41,841 nucleotides of DNA from Phycisphaerae bacterium (GCA_014859965.1 JACZKQ010000021.1:1-41841); one strand, 5' to 3'; counted from the first letter of the stretch, positions 17,791-27,029 are shown. Made by a program: numbers and translations. The notes: a model not told the origin generated them from the sequence alone.

Positions 17791-19983
17791 TTAGTTGGGG
17801 CAGTGAAGCGGGTGATTGCAGGCGAGCCACTGGCGGGCCAGTTCGGCCAGGTCGTGGAGATCGACCCGGCAATCGGGCCGGTCGTCCGGGCCTGCGACGT
17901 CGGCGGCGAACCGGCCGCCTGCATCGAGCACCTCATCACACGTCACAGGCGTTTCGGAGGAATAGAGCACGGCGTCGGCGACGACATAGCCGTCGGCGCC
18001 GGTGTTGGACACAGTGATCGATCCGGCGGCGGGGGTAAAAGTATAAGAGCCCAGAAGCACCCACCGGCTCCCGTTGGAGCGCTGGTCGATAACGTGGTCG
18101 GCGCGGCCGCCGTCGTGCAGCACCGTTATCGGCACATTCGATGCGCGGTTGGTGTGTGCTGTCCAGCGGAGATAGATTTTGTAGACGCCGGTGACGGGGA
18201 CGTTCAGATCGAAACGGACGGACTTCTGGCCTTTGCCGGTGTTATCGTCATGCAAGTAATTGGCGCCGTTGTATCCGGCGATCGACGTGCTGGCGAGCCA
18301 ATTACCGACGATTTCGACGGCTTCCTCATCTTCCGAATCGATGATCGTTCCTTCGATATCCTCGGGTAAAAGGTCCCAGTAGAGCCGCTGCCCGCGGGCC
18401 TCCAGCGTTGTTTGCAGTGTTTGGACGTGCACGTCCTGCAGGTCGCGATTGTCGGCGCGGGCCTGTGCGATGGCGACGGCGGACGACTGAGCAAGGACCA
18501 TGAAGACCGGCTCCATGCGGATGGACCCGAAGGCGATGTGCGACGATGACAGGCAAACGGGCACGGCGAGATTGGTGCATTCACCGACGCGTGGGATGAT
18601 CGCGCGGTAGGACAGCGGGTATGGGCTGAAACCGCCGATCTGCACGTCGCCTTCGTTTCTCGCGTAGCCGTTCGCGTCGACGAATCGGCGGCAGTTGTGG
18701 GAGTCCATAGTATACGCCGCCAGGCCGACAGAGTCCTTCACGAGCCGAGTGCTCCTGACGTCATGCTCGGTGACAACGTAATCGCTGACCATGCGGCGGG
18801 CCTCGCGGACATAGAGCTGCAGCGGCCAGCCGCCGGTCTCTGTGAATTCATCGGCCGCCAAGCCCCAGGTGCTCATCTGGCTGCGAATTGTCACGGGTAC
18901 AGCGGGGTCGTTTGCCAGAAACCACATCAGCCCCTGCTGCCAGTTGACATGGGCCTGGAAGATCGCCTCGCGCTGGGCGTATGTGCCGTCGGGCCAGCCG
19001 TAGTTTTGGCCGATGAAATCGGTTGAGATGGCGCCGTTGTTGTTCGTGTCGGTTTTGCCGTTGTTGATGGGGTCGAACTTGCCAAAGACCTGGGTCCAGC
19101 CGGCGGCGATATATCGCTCCAGCAGTACGTACCAGGCACGGTCGTAGCCGGCTGGTTTCGGGAACGGTATGCGATTGCCCGCGACCTGGGTGAGGCACAT
19201 GCGGAAGTTGTAAGCCTGGACGCGATGGTCGCCCTCGCCCGTGACGGGGACCGTGTTCTCGATGCCCGGCAGAAGGCCGCTGGCAGGGTTGCCCGCGACT
19301 ACATACGGGCTGACGTTATAGTTGAACTGGTGGGCGCCGCGGACCTGCTGGCCGTTGTAGGTCTCGCCGTAGAGGGCATTGGATTCGCGCCCGGTGGTGT
19401 ATGTGACACCGGCGGCGGCCATGAGGTCGCCTTCGTATGTGGCGTCCATGAAGTAATCGGCGACCACCCGCAGGCCGTTTTCCATGCGGATGGCGGCGAT
19501 GCGGCCGCCGGCCATCTCCGCGGCCTCGATGAACGCCTTATAGTATACCGGCGCGGCGGCTTCGGCGACCATGTCCTGGAACACCGCAAGCGCTACCGAC
19601 GGTTCGAAGGTCCAATCTTCGCTGACGCCGTATTTGGCTCCGACGCGCTGGTAAAATTCGCGAGAGAGGCCGTGAACGGCGTCTTTGTTGCCTATGTCGG
19701 TCCAGCCCAGGCCGCCGCTGGACAGACCGCCGAGGCGGGTGCCCGGATGCACAATTACGGAACCGACGCCTAACCGGCTCAACTCCAGCGCAGCGGCCAC
19801 GCCCGCCGAGGTGCCGCCGTAAATGCATACGTCGGTCGTGACCGTTTGCGAGCTGACCGTCTCCGGCGGGAAATAGTAGCGCAGGTTGTTATTGGCGCAT
19901 GCAGGCGCATGCCAGCCGACGATGCACAATGCAGCAAGGCCCACAATTGCGTTGCGAATGATCGTCTTGCCTTCATCCATCAT
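17791..19983 (-). CDS. Secreted FAD-dependent oxidoreductase with golvesin-like domain and dockerin-like tail
   Basis: A protein of 730 residues. AGGAA lies about 7 bases before ATG 19983. Residues about 8-30 form a signal peptide. The FAD_oxidored domain begins with the dinucleotide-binding GGTSAGVAAALE motif near residue 55 and an RLGGLSSGG block, and runs to about residue 530. A golvesin C-terminal-like beta-sandwich (about 545-670) follows. The last 30 residues carry DCRVDLHDLAELARQW, a degenerate dockerin-like tail shared with two other proteins here. The substrate is unknown; relatives are frequent in planctomycete polysaccharide loci. A strong terminator lies just upstream (20028-20067), so the gene depends either on read-through or on a promoter that I could not see. 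Confidence 0.85.
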   Translation of the reverse strand: MMDEGKTIIRNAIVGLAALCIVGWHAPACANNNLRYYFPPETVSSQTVTTDVCIYGGTSAGVAAALELSRLGVGSVIVHPGTRLGGLSSGGLGWTDIGNKDAVHGLSREFYQRVGAKYGVSEDWTFEPSVALAVFQDMVAEAAAPVYYKAFIEAAEMAGGRIAAIRMENGLRVVADYFMDATYEGDLMAAAGVTYTTGRESNALYGETYNGQQVRGAHQFNYNVSPYVVAGNPASGLLPGIENTVPVTGEGDHRVQAYNFRMCLTQVAGNRIPFPKPAGYDRAWYVLLERYIAAGWTQVFGKFDPINNGKTDTNNNGAISTDFIGQNYGWPDGTYAQREAIFQAHVNWQQGLMWFLANDPAVPVTIRSQMSTWGLAADEFTETGGWPLQLYVREARRMVSDYVVTEHDVRSTRLVKDSVGLAAYTMDSHNCRRFVDANGYARNEGDVQIGGFSPYPLSYRAIIPRVGECTNLAVPVCLSSSHIAFGSIRMEPVFMVLAQSSAVAIAQARADNRDLQDVHVQTLQTTLEARGQRLYWDLLPEDIEGTIIDSEDEEAVEIVGNWLASTSIAGYNGANYLHDDNTGKGQKSVRFDLNVPVTGVYKIYLRWTAHTNRASNVPITVLHDGGRADHVIDQRSNGSRWVLLGSYTFTPAAGSITVSNTGADGYVVADAVLYSSETPVTCDEVLDAGGRFAADVAGPDDRPDCRVDLHDLAELARQWLACNHPLHCPN

Positions 19984-20027
19984 GGTGTTCCTGTTCGAGG
20001 TGCCTCTTGATCACTGTTTACCGACAG

Positions 20028-20067
20028 AAAAAGATTGGGCGCCGCTTTCAATATTCGGCGCCCAATC
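20028..20067 (-). terminator. Strong factor-independent terminator for the LamG gene
   Basis: A perfect 12-bp stem (20033-20044 with 20056-20067, loop of 11) is followed on the minus strand by TTTTT (20032-20028). It sits just after the LamG gene stop. Confidence 0.9.
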
Positions 20068-20094
20068 CATGGTTCACTTTTCTGCGGTCACCGC

Positions 20095-22290
20095 TTATCT
20101 GACGATCGGCTGGCAGCCTTCGCCCTGCGGATCGTTACAGAGCATCCACTGTTGGGCCATTACCGCCAGGTCGTGCAGATTCACATAGCAATCCGGCTCG
20201 CCAGTGGGTCCGCTGATGTCCAGCGACAAGGCCGGGTTGACTAGCAGGCCCGATCGCGGGTCCACCACGAGCAGGTCGCGGCAGATCGCATCTTTGACGA
20301 TGATCGTGATCTCGTCATGGATATCGCCTTCAATGCCGGCGCCGAATTCGTCCATCACCGTGATCCGCAGTGTATAGATCCCCGGTTCAAGGAACGTTGC
20401 GGTGGTATTAACACTTGCGGCGTCGTCGAAGACCACTTTATCCGCAAGGGATGCGTCCGGCACCGACCACTCACTGGTGACGATCTGGCCTTGATCGGTG
20501 TTCCAGTCGAGGACCTGTGCCGTAAGATCAACGGAATCCTGAAAGGCGATGATTATTTCTGTGGCAATAGTATCATCGATAGCGACCCAGGGTTTGACGT
20601 TCTTGCCGAGCCGGGTCAAGTCCTGCACTTCTTCGGGGCTCAGGGCATAGCTGTAGACGCGGACATCGTCAAGGGCGCCTCTCCATGCGTGCCCCTGGCC
20701 GTGCCTGCCGGCGATCGTCAGCTCTGCTTCAGGGTGGAACTGCAAAAATCCCGTGGCCGGGCGGCTGACGTCCAGAATGCCGTCGACATAGATCCTGACT
20801 TCTTTTCCATCATAGGTGCCCGCGACGTGGTGCCAGTATCCGTCGACGACATTCACCGTACCCGCCGTGAACAAATTGCCGCTGCCCTCCAGCGCCAGGG
20901 TAAACTCCACCCTTCCGTTGGCGAGTTGTCTCAGCACCCAATTGAAGGGGTTGGCGCGGGCGATTATGGTATTGTACGGGTTGCTGAGAGTCGCGGCGTC
21001 AGGTTTCACCCAGGCGGCCGTCGAAATCTCCCATTGGAGGCCGGTCAGGTTGGGATCGGCCGTTTTATCTACCTGGATATCGACGAGGCCGTTGCCGTAA
21101 AACTCCAGCGCGGCGTCGCCCGCCCAGCCTTCGACCCAATTGGGATCGCTGTTCGGGTCGCCGACCAGGGGGTTTATAAGTCCAACTACGCCGTCATCGG
21201 CGGCGATGTTTCCAAGGAGCGGATCGAGGGTGTCAACGGCGATACTGCCCTGGGGCTGGTCCTCAAAGGCCCAATGTCCCAACAGGGCGTCGTCACCTGC
21301 GTCCTTCGACCGCACCAGCACGGTTGCTGCGCCGACGTTGCCGTCCGGATCGCTGACAGTCAGTTTGAACTCGTAAAGGCCGGGCCCGCCATCAAGGATG
21401 ATCACCGCCTGCAGGTCGCCGGCGGTCTCGCCCGCATTCGAGCTGAACGACGCTGCCGGCCCGCTGATTTGGGTCCACGCGTAAGTCAGGTCTTCGGGGG
21501 CGGTATCAATGTCGAACACGGACGGATTCATCTGTACTGTATTGTCCGGCGCCGTCACCTGCTGATTGGCCCCGGCGCTGACGTTTGGCTTTCTGGGATC
21601 CTGTGCGTAGACCATGACGTTGTCGGCACGCCAGTCGGCGCGGCTGCGTCCGCGTTCGAGTCTCAGTTCGGCGAAAGAGGCGGACGGCTCCTGCCACATG
21701 CTCATGGGAACATTAACTGCAAGGTCGGTGTTGGTTGTGAGATTTTTCAGCGATACGGTGTACTCGCCGAGCCACGTGCCCTGGATAATCATGCGATAGA
21801 CGACCACCGTGCCTGTGGAGAAGTTGGAGGCGAACATCTGTCCGGCGGTACCGGGGAGCGCATGCCATGCCCTGGGATCGGTTCCGGTCGCCGAGCCATA
21901 GAACTCGACCACGCCGCCAGAGCTGACACGGGGGTGGAGGATGCTCGCCGCGGTCGTGCTCTTGAGGGTCACATCCATAGTGCGATCTCCGGTGGTTCCG
22001 GCCGCGTAAGCAAAGTCGAATTGCACGAAGAAACTACCTGTGAGCGGCTGCTGCAGAATTTGGGTCAGCCCGGAGCTGTTGTTGGCGCTGCTAAGGCCGA
22101 GATTCACGGCAAACCCCGTGCCGTCCAGACCGCTCGCCTTGCTTGGAACCAGGGTGGAAACAGGCGCCCAGTTGTCCGGGTTGGCCCCAGTCCAGTTTTC
22201 GAAAAGTCCGTTTTGGATGCGGTTTTGGCCGTGGGCGGCCGAGACGGCACACAGCAGCACCATTGCAGCAAAGACGCGTGTTCTCAACAT
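20095..22290 (-). CDS. Secreted PKD/LamG-domain protein with dockerin-like tail
   Basis: A protein of 731 residues. ATG 22290 is chosen because AAGGAGA (22297-22303) is 6 bases upstream; the ATG at 22296 abuts the site. A signal peptide ends near AAHGQ. Next come a beta-sandwich of carbohydrate-binding type (about 25-205), a PKD-like domain (about 225-325), a LamG/concanavalin-like domain (about 330-560, with WHHVAGTYDG and GALDDVRVYSYALSPEEV), a second PKD-like domain (about 565-670) and a C-terminal DCYVNLHDLAVMAQQW tail. No catalytic domain is seen, so adhesion or polymer binding at the cell surface is likely. It has its own promoter and terminator. Confidence 0.85.
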   Translation of the reverse strand: MLRTRVFAAMVLLCAVSAAHGQNRIQNGLFENWTGANPDNWAPVSTLVPSKASGLDGTGFAVNLGLSSANNSSGLTQILQQPLTGSFFVQFDFAYAAGTTGDRTMDVTLKSTTAASILHPRVSSGGVVEFYGSATGTDPRAWHALPGTAGQMFASNFSTGTVVVYRMIIQGTWLGEYTVSLKNLTTNTDLAVNVPMSMWQEPSASFAELRLERGRSRADWRADNVMVYAQDPRKPNVSAGANQQVTAPDNTVQMNPSVFDIDTAPEDLTYAWTQISGPAASFSSNAGETAGDLQAVIILDGGPGLYEFKLTVSDPDGNVGAATVLVRSKDAGDDALLGHWAFEDQPQGSIAVDTLDPLLGNIAADDGVVGLINPLVGDPNSDPNWVEGWAGDAALEFYGNGLVDIQVDKTADPNLTGLQWEISTAAWVKPDAATLSNPYNTIIARANPFNWVLRQLANGRVEFTLALEGSGNLFTAGTVNVVDGYWHHVAGTYDGKEVRIYVDGILDVSRPATGFLQFHPEAELTIAGRHGQGHAWRGALDDVRVYSYALSPEEVQDLTRLGKNVKPWVAIDDTIATEIIIAFQDSVDLTAQVLDWNTDQGQIVTSEWSVPDASLADKVVFDDAASVNTTATFLEPGIYTLRITVMDEFGAGIEGDIHDEITIIVKDAICRDLLVVDPRSGLLVNPALSLDISGPTGEPDCYVNLHDLAVMAQQWMLCNDPQGEGCQPIVR

Positions 22291-22315
22291 CACCATTCTC
22301 CTTTAAAAACCAGAC

Positions 22316-22325
22316 AAAACGTTTT
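22316..22325. promoter_or_regulatory. AAAACGTTTT palindrome in LamG leader
   Basis: A perfect 10-base palindrome with central CG sits in the 5' leader, about 25 bases before the start codon. LacI-family operators often have this core. It is a weak single-site call. Confidence 0.3.
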
Positions 22326-22352
22326 ATTGTGCCAGGATAAACATCGCAATAA

Positions 22353-22381
22353 ATCATATCACCCACGTCCTGTGCTGTCAA
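22353..22381 (-). promoter_or_regulatory. Sigma70-like promoter of the LamG gene
   Basis: On the minus strand TTGACA (22381-22376), a 17-base spacer and TATGAT (22358-22353) give a near-consensus promoter about 63 bases upstream of the start codon. Confidence 0.75.
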
Positions 22382-22499
22382 CGCAACGACGACAACCTTC
22401 TGGTGTTATGTGTCTTTCAGGTGGACAATAGGACGTCCCTTTGGGGCTTTCTGCTGCGGGCAGATTTGGCTGACGGCGGGCGGCCTAAGCCGTGGTGAA

Positions 22500-23663
22500 C
22501 TATCGCGGTTCCACTTGGCGCACCTGAAGCGGGCCGGGAGTGTCCGTCAGCGTCGTGCCGACCTTTTCAAGGAAGGTGCTCCACACGTCGTTGCCGATGA
22601 CGCCATCGGCCTGGTCGAGGCCTAATCGGACGATGACCATCCGCCATTCGGGAATGACGACCATCTTATTATTGTTGTGGCCGCTGGCGGCATAGGCCCC
22701 CGCCGGCGCGCCGGGCCAGAGCCGCTCGCCGTCGGCACGGATGCCGTTGACCCACCAGTTGCAGCCGTAGACGCCAAGGCCGTCGATGCCGCTTTCCTTG
22801 TGGCCCAGGGGGAGGTCGGCAGGCACATGATTCCGCGTGGCGGTGTCGACCCATTCGCTGCTGAGAAGCTGCTTGCCGTTCCACATGCCGCGATTGAGAT
22901 AGAGATGTCCGAAGCGGGCCATCTGGCGTGCGGAGATGAACATGTGTTTGTTGCTGTTGCCGGATCCGCCGTTGACGACAAGGCCGTCGACCTTACCGAA
23001 CTCGCCCCAGTCCCATTGCGCGGCGTCCATGCCGATGGGGTCGGCGATCCTGCGTTTGAACAGATCTTCGATTCTTTCGCCCGCGACGCGCGTCAGCACA
23101 TTGCCGAACTGGTTCATCGCCGAGTCCCAATAGGCGTATTTGGCGCCCGGGGCGAAGAGCGGTTCACCCGGCGTAAAGGGCGTGCTGCTCGGCCCGTGCA
23201 AATAGCCGCTCCTGGGCTCATCGCCGACGGCGCGATAGCCGCTGGTCATGGTGGTGAAATGCAGCAGCGTCACCTCGGGAAAATCTCTTGCCATCGAAGG
23301 CACGAAATCCTTTGCACGCGTGTTGACGGTCACCTTGCCTTCATCGACAAGCAGGCCCAGCACCGTGCTGGTGAACGACTTGGTCATCGACCAGACGCCG
23401 TGGACCTTGTCGATGTTGTCGCCTTTGTATATTAGGACGCCGTTTCGCACGATGACCAGCTCGCGGACGCCGTCGCGGCCGGCGTGTGCCCTGAGGTACG
23501 CGACGGCTTCGTTCAGTCCGGTGCCGTCGACGTCCTGCTCCTCCGGCAGGCTCTCGGCCCACGTTTCGCCGGGAAAAACCATCGGCTGCGCGGATACCGT
23601 GGGCATGAGAAATGCCATGGCCCACAGCCCCGCAATAGCTATTGCTCTTGTTAGCAGTGACAT
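22500..23663 (-). CDS. Secreted serine hydrolase, beta-lactamase class C fold
   Basis: A protein of 387 residues with a signal peptide (cleavage near TVSAQ) and an AGGAGG site 6 bases before ATG 23663. The S-x-x-K motif is SMTKS, with Ser92 and Lys95. A YWDSAMNQF segment sits where the Tyr motif is expected, and a GHNNNKM segment takes the place of the usual KTG/HTG motif. The family includes esterases, D-amino-acid peptidases and penicillin-binding-like proteins; a true beta-lactamase is unlikely given the unusual third motif. It is transcribed away from the alpha-galactosidase gene, with both promoters in the 168-base gap between them. Confidence 0.85.
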   Translation of the reverse strand: MSLLTRAIAIAGLWAMAFLMPTVSAQPMVFPGETWAESLPEEQDVDGTGLNEAVAYLRAHAGRDGVRELVIVRNGVLIYKGDNIDKVHGVWSMTKSFTSTVLGLLVDEGKVTVNTRAKDFVPSMARDFPEVTLLHFTTMTSGYRAVGDEPRSGYLHGPSSTPFTPGEPLFAPGAKYAYWDSAMNQFGNVLTRVAGERIEDLFKRRIADPIGMDAAQWDWGEFGKVDGLVVNGGSGNSNKHMFISARQMARFGHLYLNRGMWNGKQLLSSEWVDTATRNHVPADLPLGHKESGIDGLGVYGCNWWVNGIRADGERLWPGAPAGAYAASGHNNNKMVVIPEWRMVIVRLGLDQADGVIGNDVWSTFLEKVGTTLTDTPGPLQVRQVEPR

Positions 23664-23715
23664 AACTGTCCTCCTGTGTACATACCTACCGAGCCCGCCC
23701 GGTCACGACAGCGTA

Positions 23716-23744
23716 ATCATACCCTTATTCACCGTCCGATGCAA
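23716..23744 (-). promoter_or_regulatory. Promoter of the serine hydrolase gene
   Basis: On the minus strand TTGCAT (23744-23739), a 17-base spacer and TATGAT (23721-23716). It is back-to-back with the alpha-galactosidase promoter. Confidence 0.6.
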
Positions 23745-23750
23745 CTCTCG

Positions 23751-23764
23751 CCGCTATTCAGCGG
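23751..23764. promoter_or_regulatory. Inverted repeat between divergent promoters
   Basis: CCGCT-ATTC-AGCGG, a 5-4-5 dyad, lies exactly between the two -35 boxes (23744 and 23768). Its place makes it a candidate shared operator. Confidence 0.4.
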
Positions 23765-23767
23765 GAT

Positions 23768-23796
23768 TTGCAGTTCACCTCCTTGTGTGTTATAAT
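23768..23796 (+). promoter_or_regulatory. Promoter of the alpha-galactosidase gene
   Basis: TTGCAG (23768-23773), a 17-base spacer and a perfect TATAAT (23791-23796) about 35 bases before the start codon. Confidence 0.75.
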
Positions 23797-23831
23797 CGCA
23801 ATCGTGTGCAAGAAGAATAAAGAGGGTGTTT

Positions 23832-25841
23832 ATGTTTTTGTCCTGTTGGAGTTTGTCCATGTTGCTTAAATCGCATGACCGCGCCGTGCTGGCTGCTTTT
23901 GTTCTCTTCGCCCTGTCGTCCAGTGTTGGGGCTGCGGTGCGTTTTGTCTGGCTGGACGAGCTGGACATCAGCAAGGTCGAGGCGGGATGGGGTTCGCCGA
24001 AACGCAACGCCTCCATCGAGGGCCATCCTATTTCTATAGGAGGGCGGAAGTTCGAGCGGGGTCTGGGCACACACGCGCCGTCGGTGATGTGGATAAAGAT
24101 GGACGGATGGACGAGCCACTTTTCGGCTTTTGTAGGCGTTGACGACGGCGTGGGCAAAGCGCCGGGAAGTGTGGAGTTCATTGTGTTCGGCAAGGGCGAG
24201 GTGCTCTGGCAGAGCGGCCTCATGAAGGCGGGCGATCCGGCGAAGGAGGTCAACGTACTGACCCGCGGCGTTCAGAAGTTGGGCTTGATCGTGACCGACG
24301 GCGGCGACGGTATAGCATACGATCATGCCAACTGGGCTGACGCGAAATTGCGTGTCACGGGCCAGGACCCGCGGGCAATGTCGCCTGGGGCGGTGGAACC
24401 GTATATTCTCACGCCTGCGCACCCGAAGACGCCGCGCATCAATGGGCCGGATGTCTTCGGCGTTCGCGCCGGCTCGCCGGTGCTCTATACGATTGCCGCT
24501 ACCGGCGACCGCCCAATGACGTTCGGAGCGAAGAATCTGCCGAAGGGGCTTTCGCTGGACAAGAGTACCGGCCGCATCACAGGCACGCTTAGTAAAGAGA
24601 GCGAATACAAGGTGACATTGACAGCGCAGAACGCGCTGGGCGCCGGCGACAAGGAATTCCGCATTGTTGTTGGCGACCGCATCTGCCTGACGCCGCCTTT
24701 GGGGTGGAACAGTTGGAACTGCTGGGCGGGCGCCGTCGACGCTGAAAAGATTAAGTCCGCCGCCAGAGCCATGGTCGATACCGGCCTCGTGAATCACGGC
24801 TGGACTTACATCAACATCGACGATTCATGGCAGGGGCCCCGCGGCGGCTCGTTCAATGCCATTCAGGGCAACGAGAGATTTCCGGATATGAAGGGGCTGT
24901 GCGACTATGTGCATTCGCTGGGCCTGAAAATCGGCATCTACTCGACACCGTGGGTTACCTCGTACGCCGAATACATCGGCGGGTCGGCGGACAATCCGGA
25001 GGGCACGTGGAGCGCCACGAAGGACCCGCGTTTCGAGGGATGGCGGCACGGCACGCATGCCTTCGCTGTAAACGACGCCAAACAGTGGGCCGCGTGGGGT
25101 GTCGATTATGTCAAGTACGACTGGAACCCAAATGACGTGCCGCACGCTGCCGAGATGGCCGACGCCCTTCGAGGTTCCGGCCGCGACATCATCTACAGCC
25201 TTTCCAACGGCGCCCCGTTCGAGCATGCCGCCGACTGGGCGAAACTGGCCAACTGCTGGCGAACCACGGGCGATATTGTCGATTCCTGGGCCAGCATTTC
25301 TGAAATCGGCTTTTCACAGGACAAGTGGGCGCCCTTCGCCGGGCCGGGGCACTTCAACGACGCCGACATGCTCGTCATCGGCCATGTGGGCTGGGGGCCA
25401 AACCTGCATGCGTCGCACCTGACGCCGGATGAGCAGTACACGCATCTCAGCCTGTGGTGCCTGTTGTCGTCGCCGCTGCTCTTGGGCTGCGACCTGGCCG
25501 CGTTGGATGCCTTCACGCTGAACCTGCTGACAAATGACGAGGTGCTGGCGGTCAATCAGGATGCACTGGGAATTCAGGCCGTGCAGGTGGCAGGTGACGA
25601 GACGTACGCCGTCTACGCCAAGGGTATGGCCGACGGCTCCAAAGCGGTGGGTCTTTTCAATCGTGATTCCGTATATGACGAACCGAAGGCGATCACGCTG
25701 ACCTTCGACGACCTCGGCATCGGAGGCGATGCCCGCGTGCGGGACCTTTGGCGGCAGACGGACCTCGGTGTATTCAAGAATTCGTACACGACCGACGTGC
25801 CGGCCCACGGCGTGGTGCTGCTGCAAGTCTTCCCAGAGTAA
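23832..25841 (+). CDS. Secreted GH27 alpha-galactosidase with NPCBM and Ig-like domains
   Basis: About 669 residues from ATG 23832, with a GAGGGTG site upstream. A signal peptide (residues about 15-35) is followed by an NPCBM-type carbohydrate-binding domain (about 36-180) and a putative Ig-like domain (about 200-285, LPKGLSLDKSTGRITGT). The GH27 catalytic barrel starts with the family mark PPLGWNSWN. The nucleophile is Asp430 in VKYDW and the acid/base is Asp481 in WRTTGD. A GPGHFNDADMLVIG block matches the family GPGGWNDPDM pattern. It should release terminal alpha-galactose outside the cytoplasm. Galactose-rich sulfated polymers would link it to the sulfatases nearby. Confidence 0.93.
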   Translation: MFLSCWSLSMLLKSHDRAVLAAFVLFALSSSVGAAVRFVWLDELDISKVEAGWGSPKRNASIEGHPISIGGRKFERGLGTHAPSVMWIKMDGWTSHFSAFVGVDDGVGKAPGSVEFIVFGKGEVLWQSGLMKAGDPAKEVNVLTRGVQKLGLIVTDGGDGIAYDHANWADAKLRVTGQDPRAMSPGAVEPYILTPAHPKTPRINGPDVFGVRAGSPVLYTIAATGDRPMTFGAKNLPKGLSLDKSTGRITGTLSKESEYKVTLTAQNALGAGDKEFRIVVGDRICLTPPLGWNSWNCWAGAVDAEKIKSAARAMVDTGLVNHGWTYINIDDSWQGPRGGSFNAIQGNERFPDMKGLCDYVHSLGLKIGIYSTPWVTSYAEYIGGSADNPEGTWSATKDPRFEGWRHGTHAFAVNDAKQWAAWGVDYVKYDWNPNDVPHAAEMADALRGSGRDIIYSLSNGAPFEHAADWAKLANCWRTTGDIVDSWASISEIGFSQDKWAPFAGPGHFNDADMLVIGHVGWGPNLHASHLTPDEQYTHLSLWCLLSSPLLLGCDLAALDAFTLNLLTNDEVLAVNQDALGIQAVQVAGDETYAVYAKGMADGSKAVGLFNRDSVYDEPKAITLTFDDLGIGGDARVRDLWRQTDLGVFKNSYTTDVPAHGVVLLQVFPE

Positions 25842-25905
25842 GCCCGCTGCTCAAAAGGCTGGATAAAACCCGGTCGATTGCCGAAGAATAGATGAGCTTC
25901 GCGGC

Positions 25906-25923
25906 GGCTGTTGGTTAACAGCC
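25906..25923 (+). terminator. Hairpin after the alpha-galactosidase gene
   Basis: A 7-bp stem GGCTGTT/AACAGCC with a 4-base loop, followed by TT only. It is a weak terminator candidate. Confidence 0.4.
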
Positions 25924-25965
25924 TTCCCGCTCCGTTGGGGGCAAAGGGTCGTTTAGGACTATTTC

Positions 25966-27012
25966 ATGAGTAATTCTGACAAAACGCTTGGTCGGATCGA
26001 GAAATTGCGCCAATTACTAACCGGCGCAACAACGCTGCTGATCGTGGCGCAGGACAACCCCGATCCGGATTCTATTGCAGCGGCGGTGGCGCTGCGGAAG
26101 ATCGCTAATACGCTGACGCAGACAGCATGCACGATCACCTCCGGCGGCACGGTCGGCCGCGGAGAAAACCGTGCGCTCGTGCGGTATCTTGGTTTGGAAC
26201 TTCGGCCGCCGGGCGAGATTCAGTTTGACCGATATCCGCTCATCGCACTTGTGGACACGCAACCGGGTACGGGCAATAACTCGCTTCCCGCCGGACGCAT
26301 TCCCGAGATCGTTATCGACCACCACCCGATAAAGCCGCTGACCCGCTCGGCGAAACTGATGGACATACGGACGCGCTACGGGGCGACAGCGACTATTCTT
26401 CTGGAGTATCTCACCGCCGCCGGTATTGTGCCGGACACGCCGCTGGCGACGGCTCTGATCTTTGCCATTCGCTCAGACACGCAGGATCTGGGCCGCGAGG
26501 CCACCAGCGCCGATGTTCGGGCGATCGGCGAACTCTTCCCCATCGCCAACAAGCGGATGCTTTCTGAAATTCAGCGAGGCAGCGTGCCGCGAGAATATTT
26601 TCAAATGCTGTCCGAAGCGCTCGCCCACACAAAGACATACGAGGATGTCGCTGTCACCGAACTGAAGGCAATCGACAACCCGGATATGATCGGCGAGGTC
26701 GCGGACCTGGTGCTTCGCGAAGAGAACACCCACTGGACGCTCTGCAGCGGTCTGTACAACAACCGCCTGCTTCTGTCCCTGCGGACCGACCAGCCGGCCA
26801 ATCGCGCCGACAAGGTCATGAAGCGGCTGGTCTCTCGGAAAGGCAGCGGAGGCGGCCATCTCAGCTATGCCGGCGGTCAGATATCCGTCGAAGGCAAGAC
26901 CGATGTGCAGATTGCGCATCTCAGAGAATGCATCGTGAATCGCCTCTTGAAACAACTCCGCAAAGAAACTGCCGGGCGAGACCTCGTTCGAGCACCACAG
27001 ATTGCGTTCTAA
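25966..27012 (+). CDS. DHH family phosphoesterase (NrnA-like nanoRNase / pAp phosphatase)
   Basis: A cytoplasmic protein of 348 residues with TAGGA about 8 bases before ATG 25966. The DHH domain shows DNPDPDS, the ALVDTQ strand and the IVIDHHP motif that binds Mn2+; the DHHA1 domain shows GGGHLSYAGG near the C-terminus. NrnA enzymes degrade 2-5 nt RNA and also dephosphorylate 3'-phosphoadenosine 5'-phosphate. Length and motif order match NrnA rather than RecJ or the DHH-CBS types. The pAp activity is of note because sulfatase and CysQ-like genes lie in the same window, but there is no operon link. Confidence 0.85.
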   Translation: MSNSDKTLGRIEKLRQLLTGATTLLIVAQDNPDPDSIAAAVALRKIANTLTQTACTITSGGTVGRGENRALVRYLGLELRPPGEIQFDRYPLIALVDTQPGTGNNSLPAGRIPEIVIDHHPIKPLTRSAKLMDIRTRYGATATILLEYLTAAGIVPDTPLATALIFAIRSDTQDLGREATSADVRAIGELFPIANKRMLSEIQRGSVPREYFQMLSEALAHTKTYEDVAVTELKAIDNPDMIGEVADLVLREENTHWTLCSGLYNNRLLLSLRTDQPANRADKVMKRLVSRKGSGGGHLSYAGGQISVEGKTDVQIAHLRECIVNRLLKQLRKETAGRDLVRAPQIAF

Positions 27013-27014
27013 TC

Positions 27015-27029
27015 CTGTCAGTTTGACAG
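27015..27029. promoter_or_regulatory. CTGTCA-GTT-TGACAG dyad, possible activator site
   Basis: A perfect 6-3-6 palindrome centred about 118 bases before the -24 element of the sigma54 promoter, at a normal distance for an enhancer-binding protein. It also lies 3 bases after the phosphoesterase stop codon, so it could instead be a transcript end. Confidence 0.4.

Noticed and set aside
20317..22431. Open frame of 704 codons on the plus strand opposite the LamG protein gene
   Set aside because: It is antisense to a gene with clear domains, a signal peptide, a promoter and a terminator. Its product has no recognisable domain; it is a by-product of high G+C.
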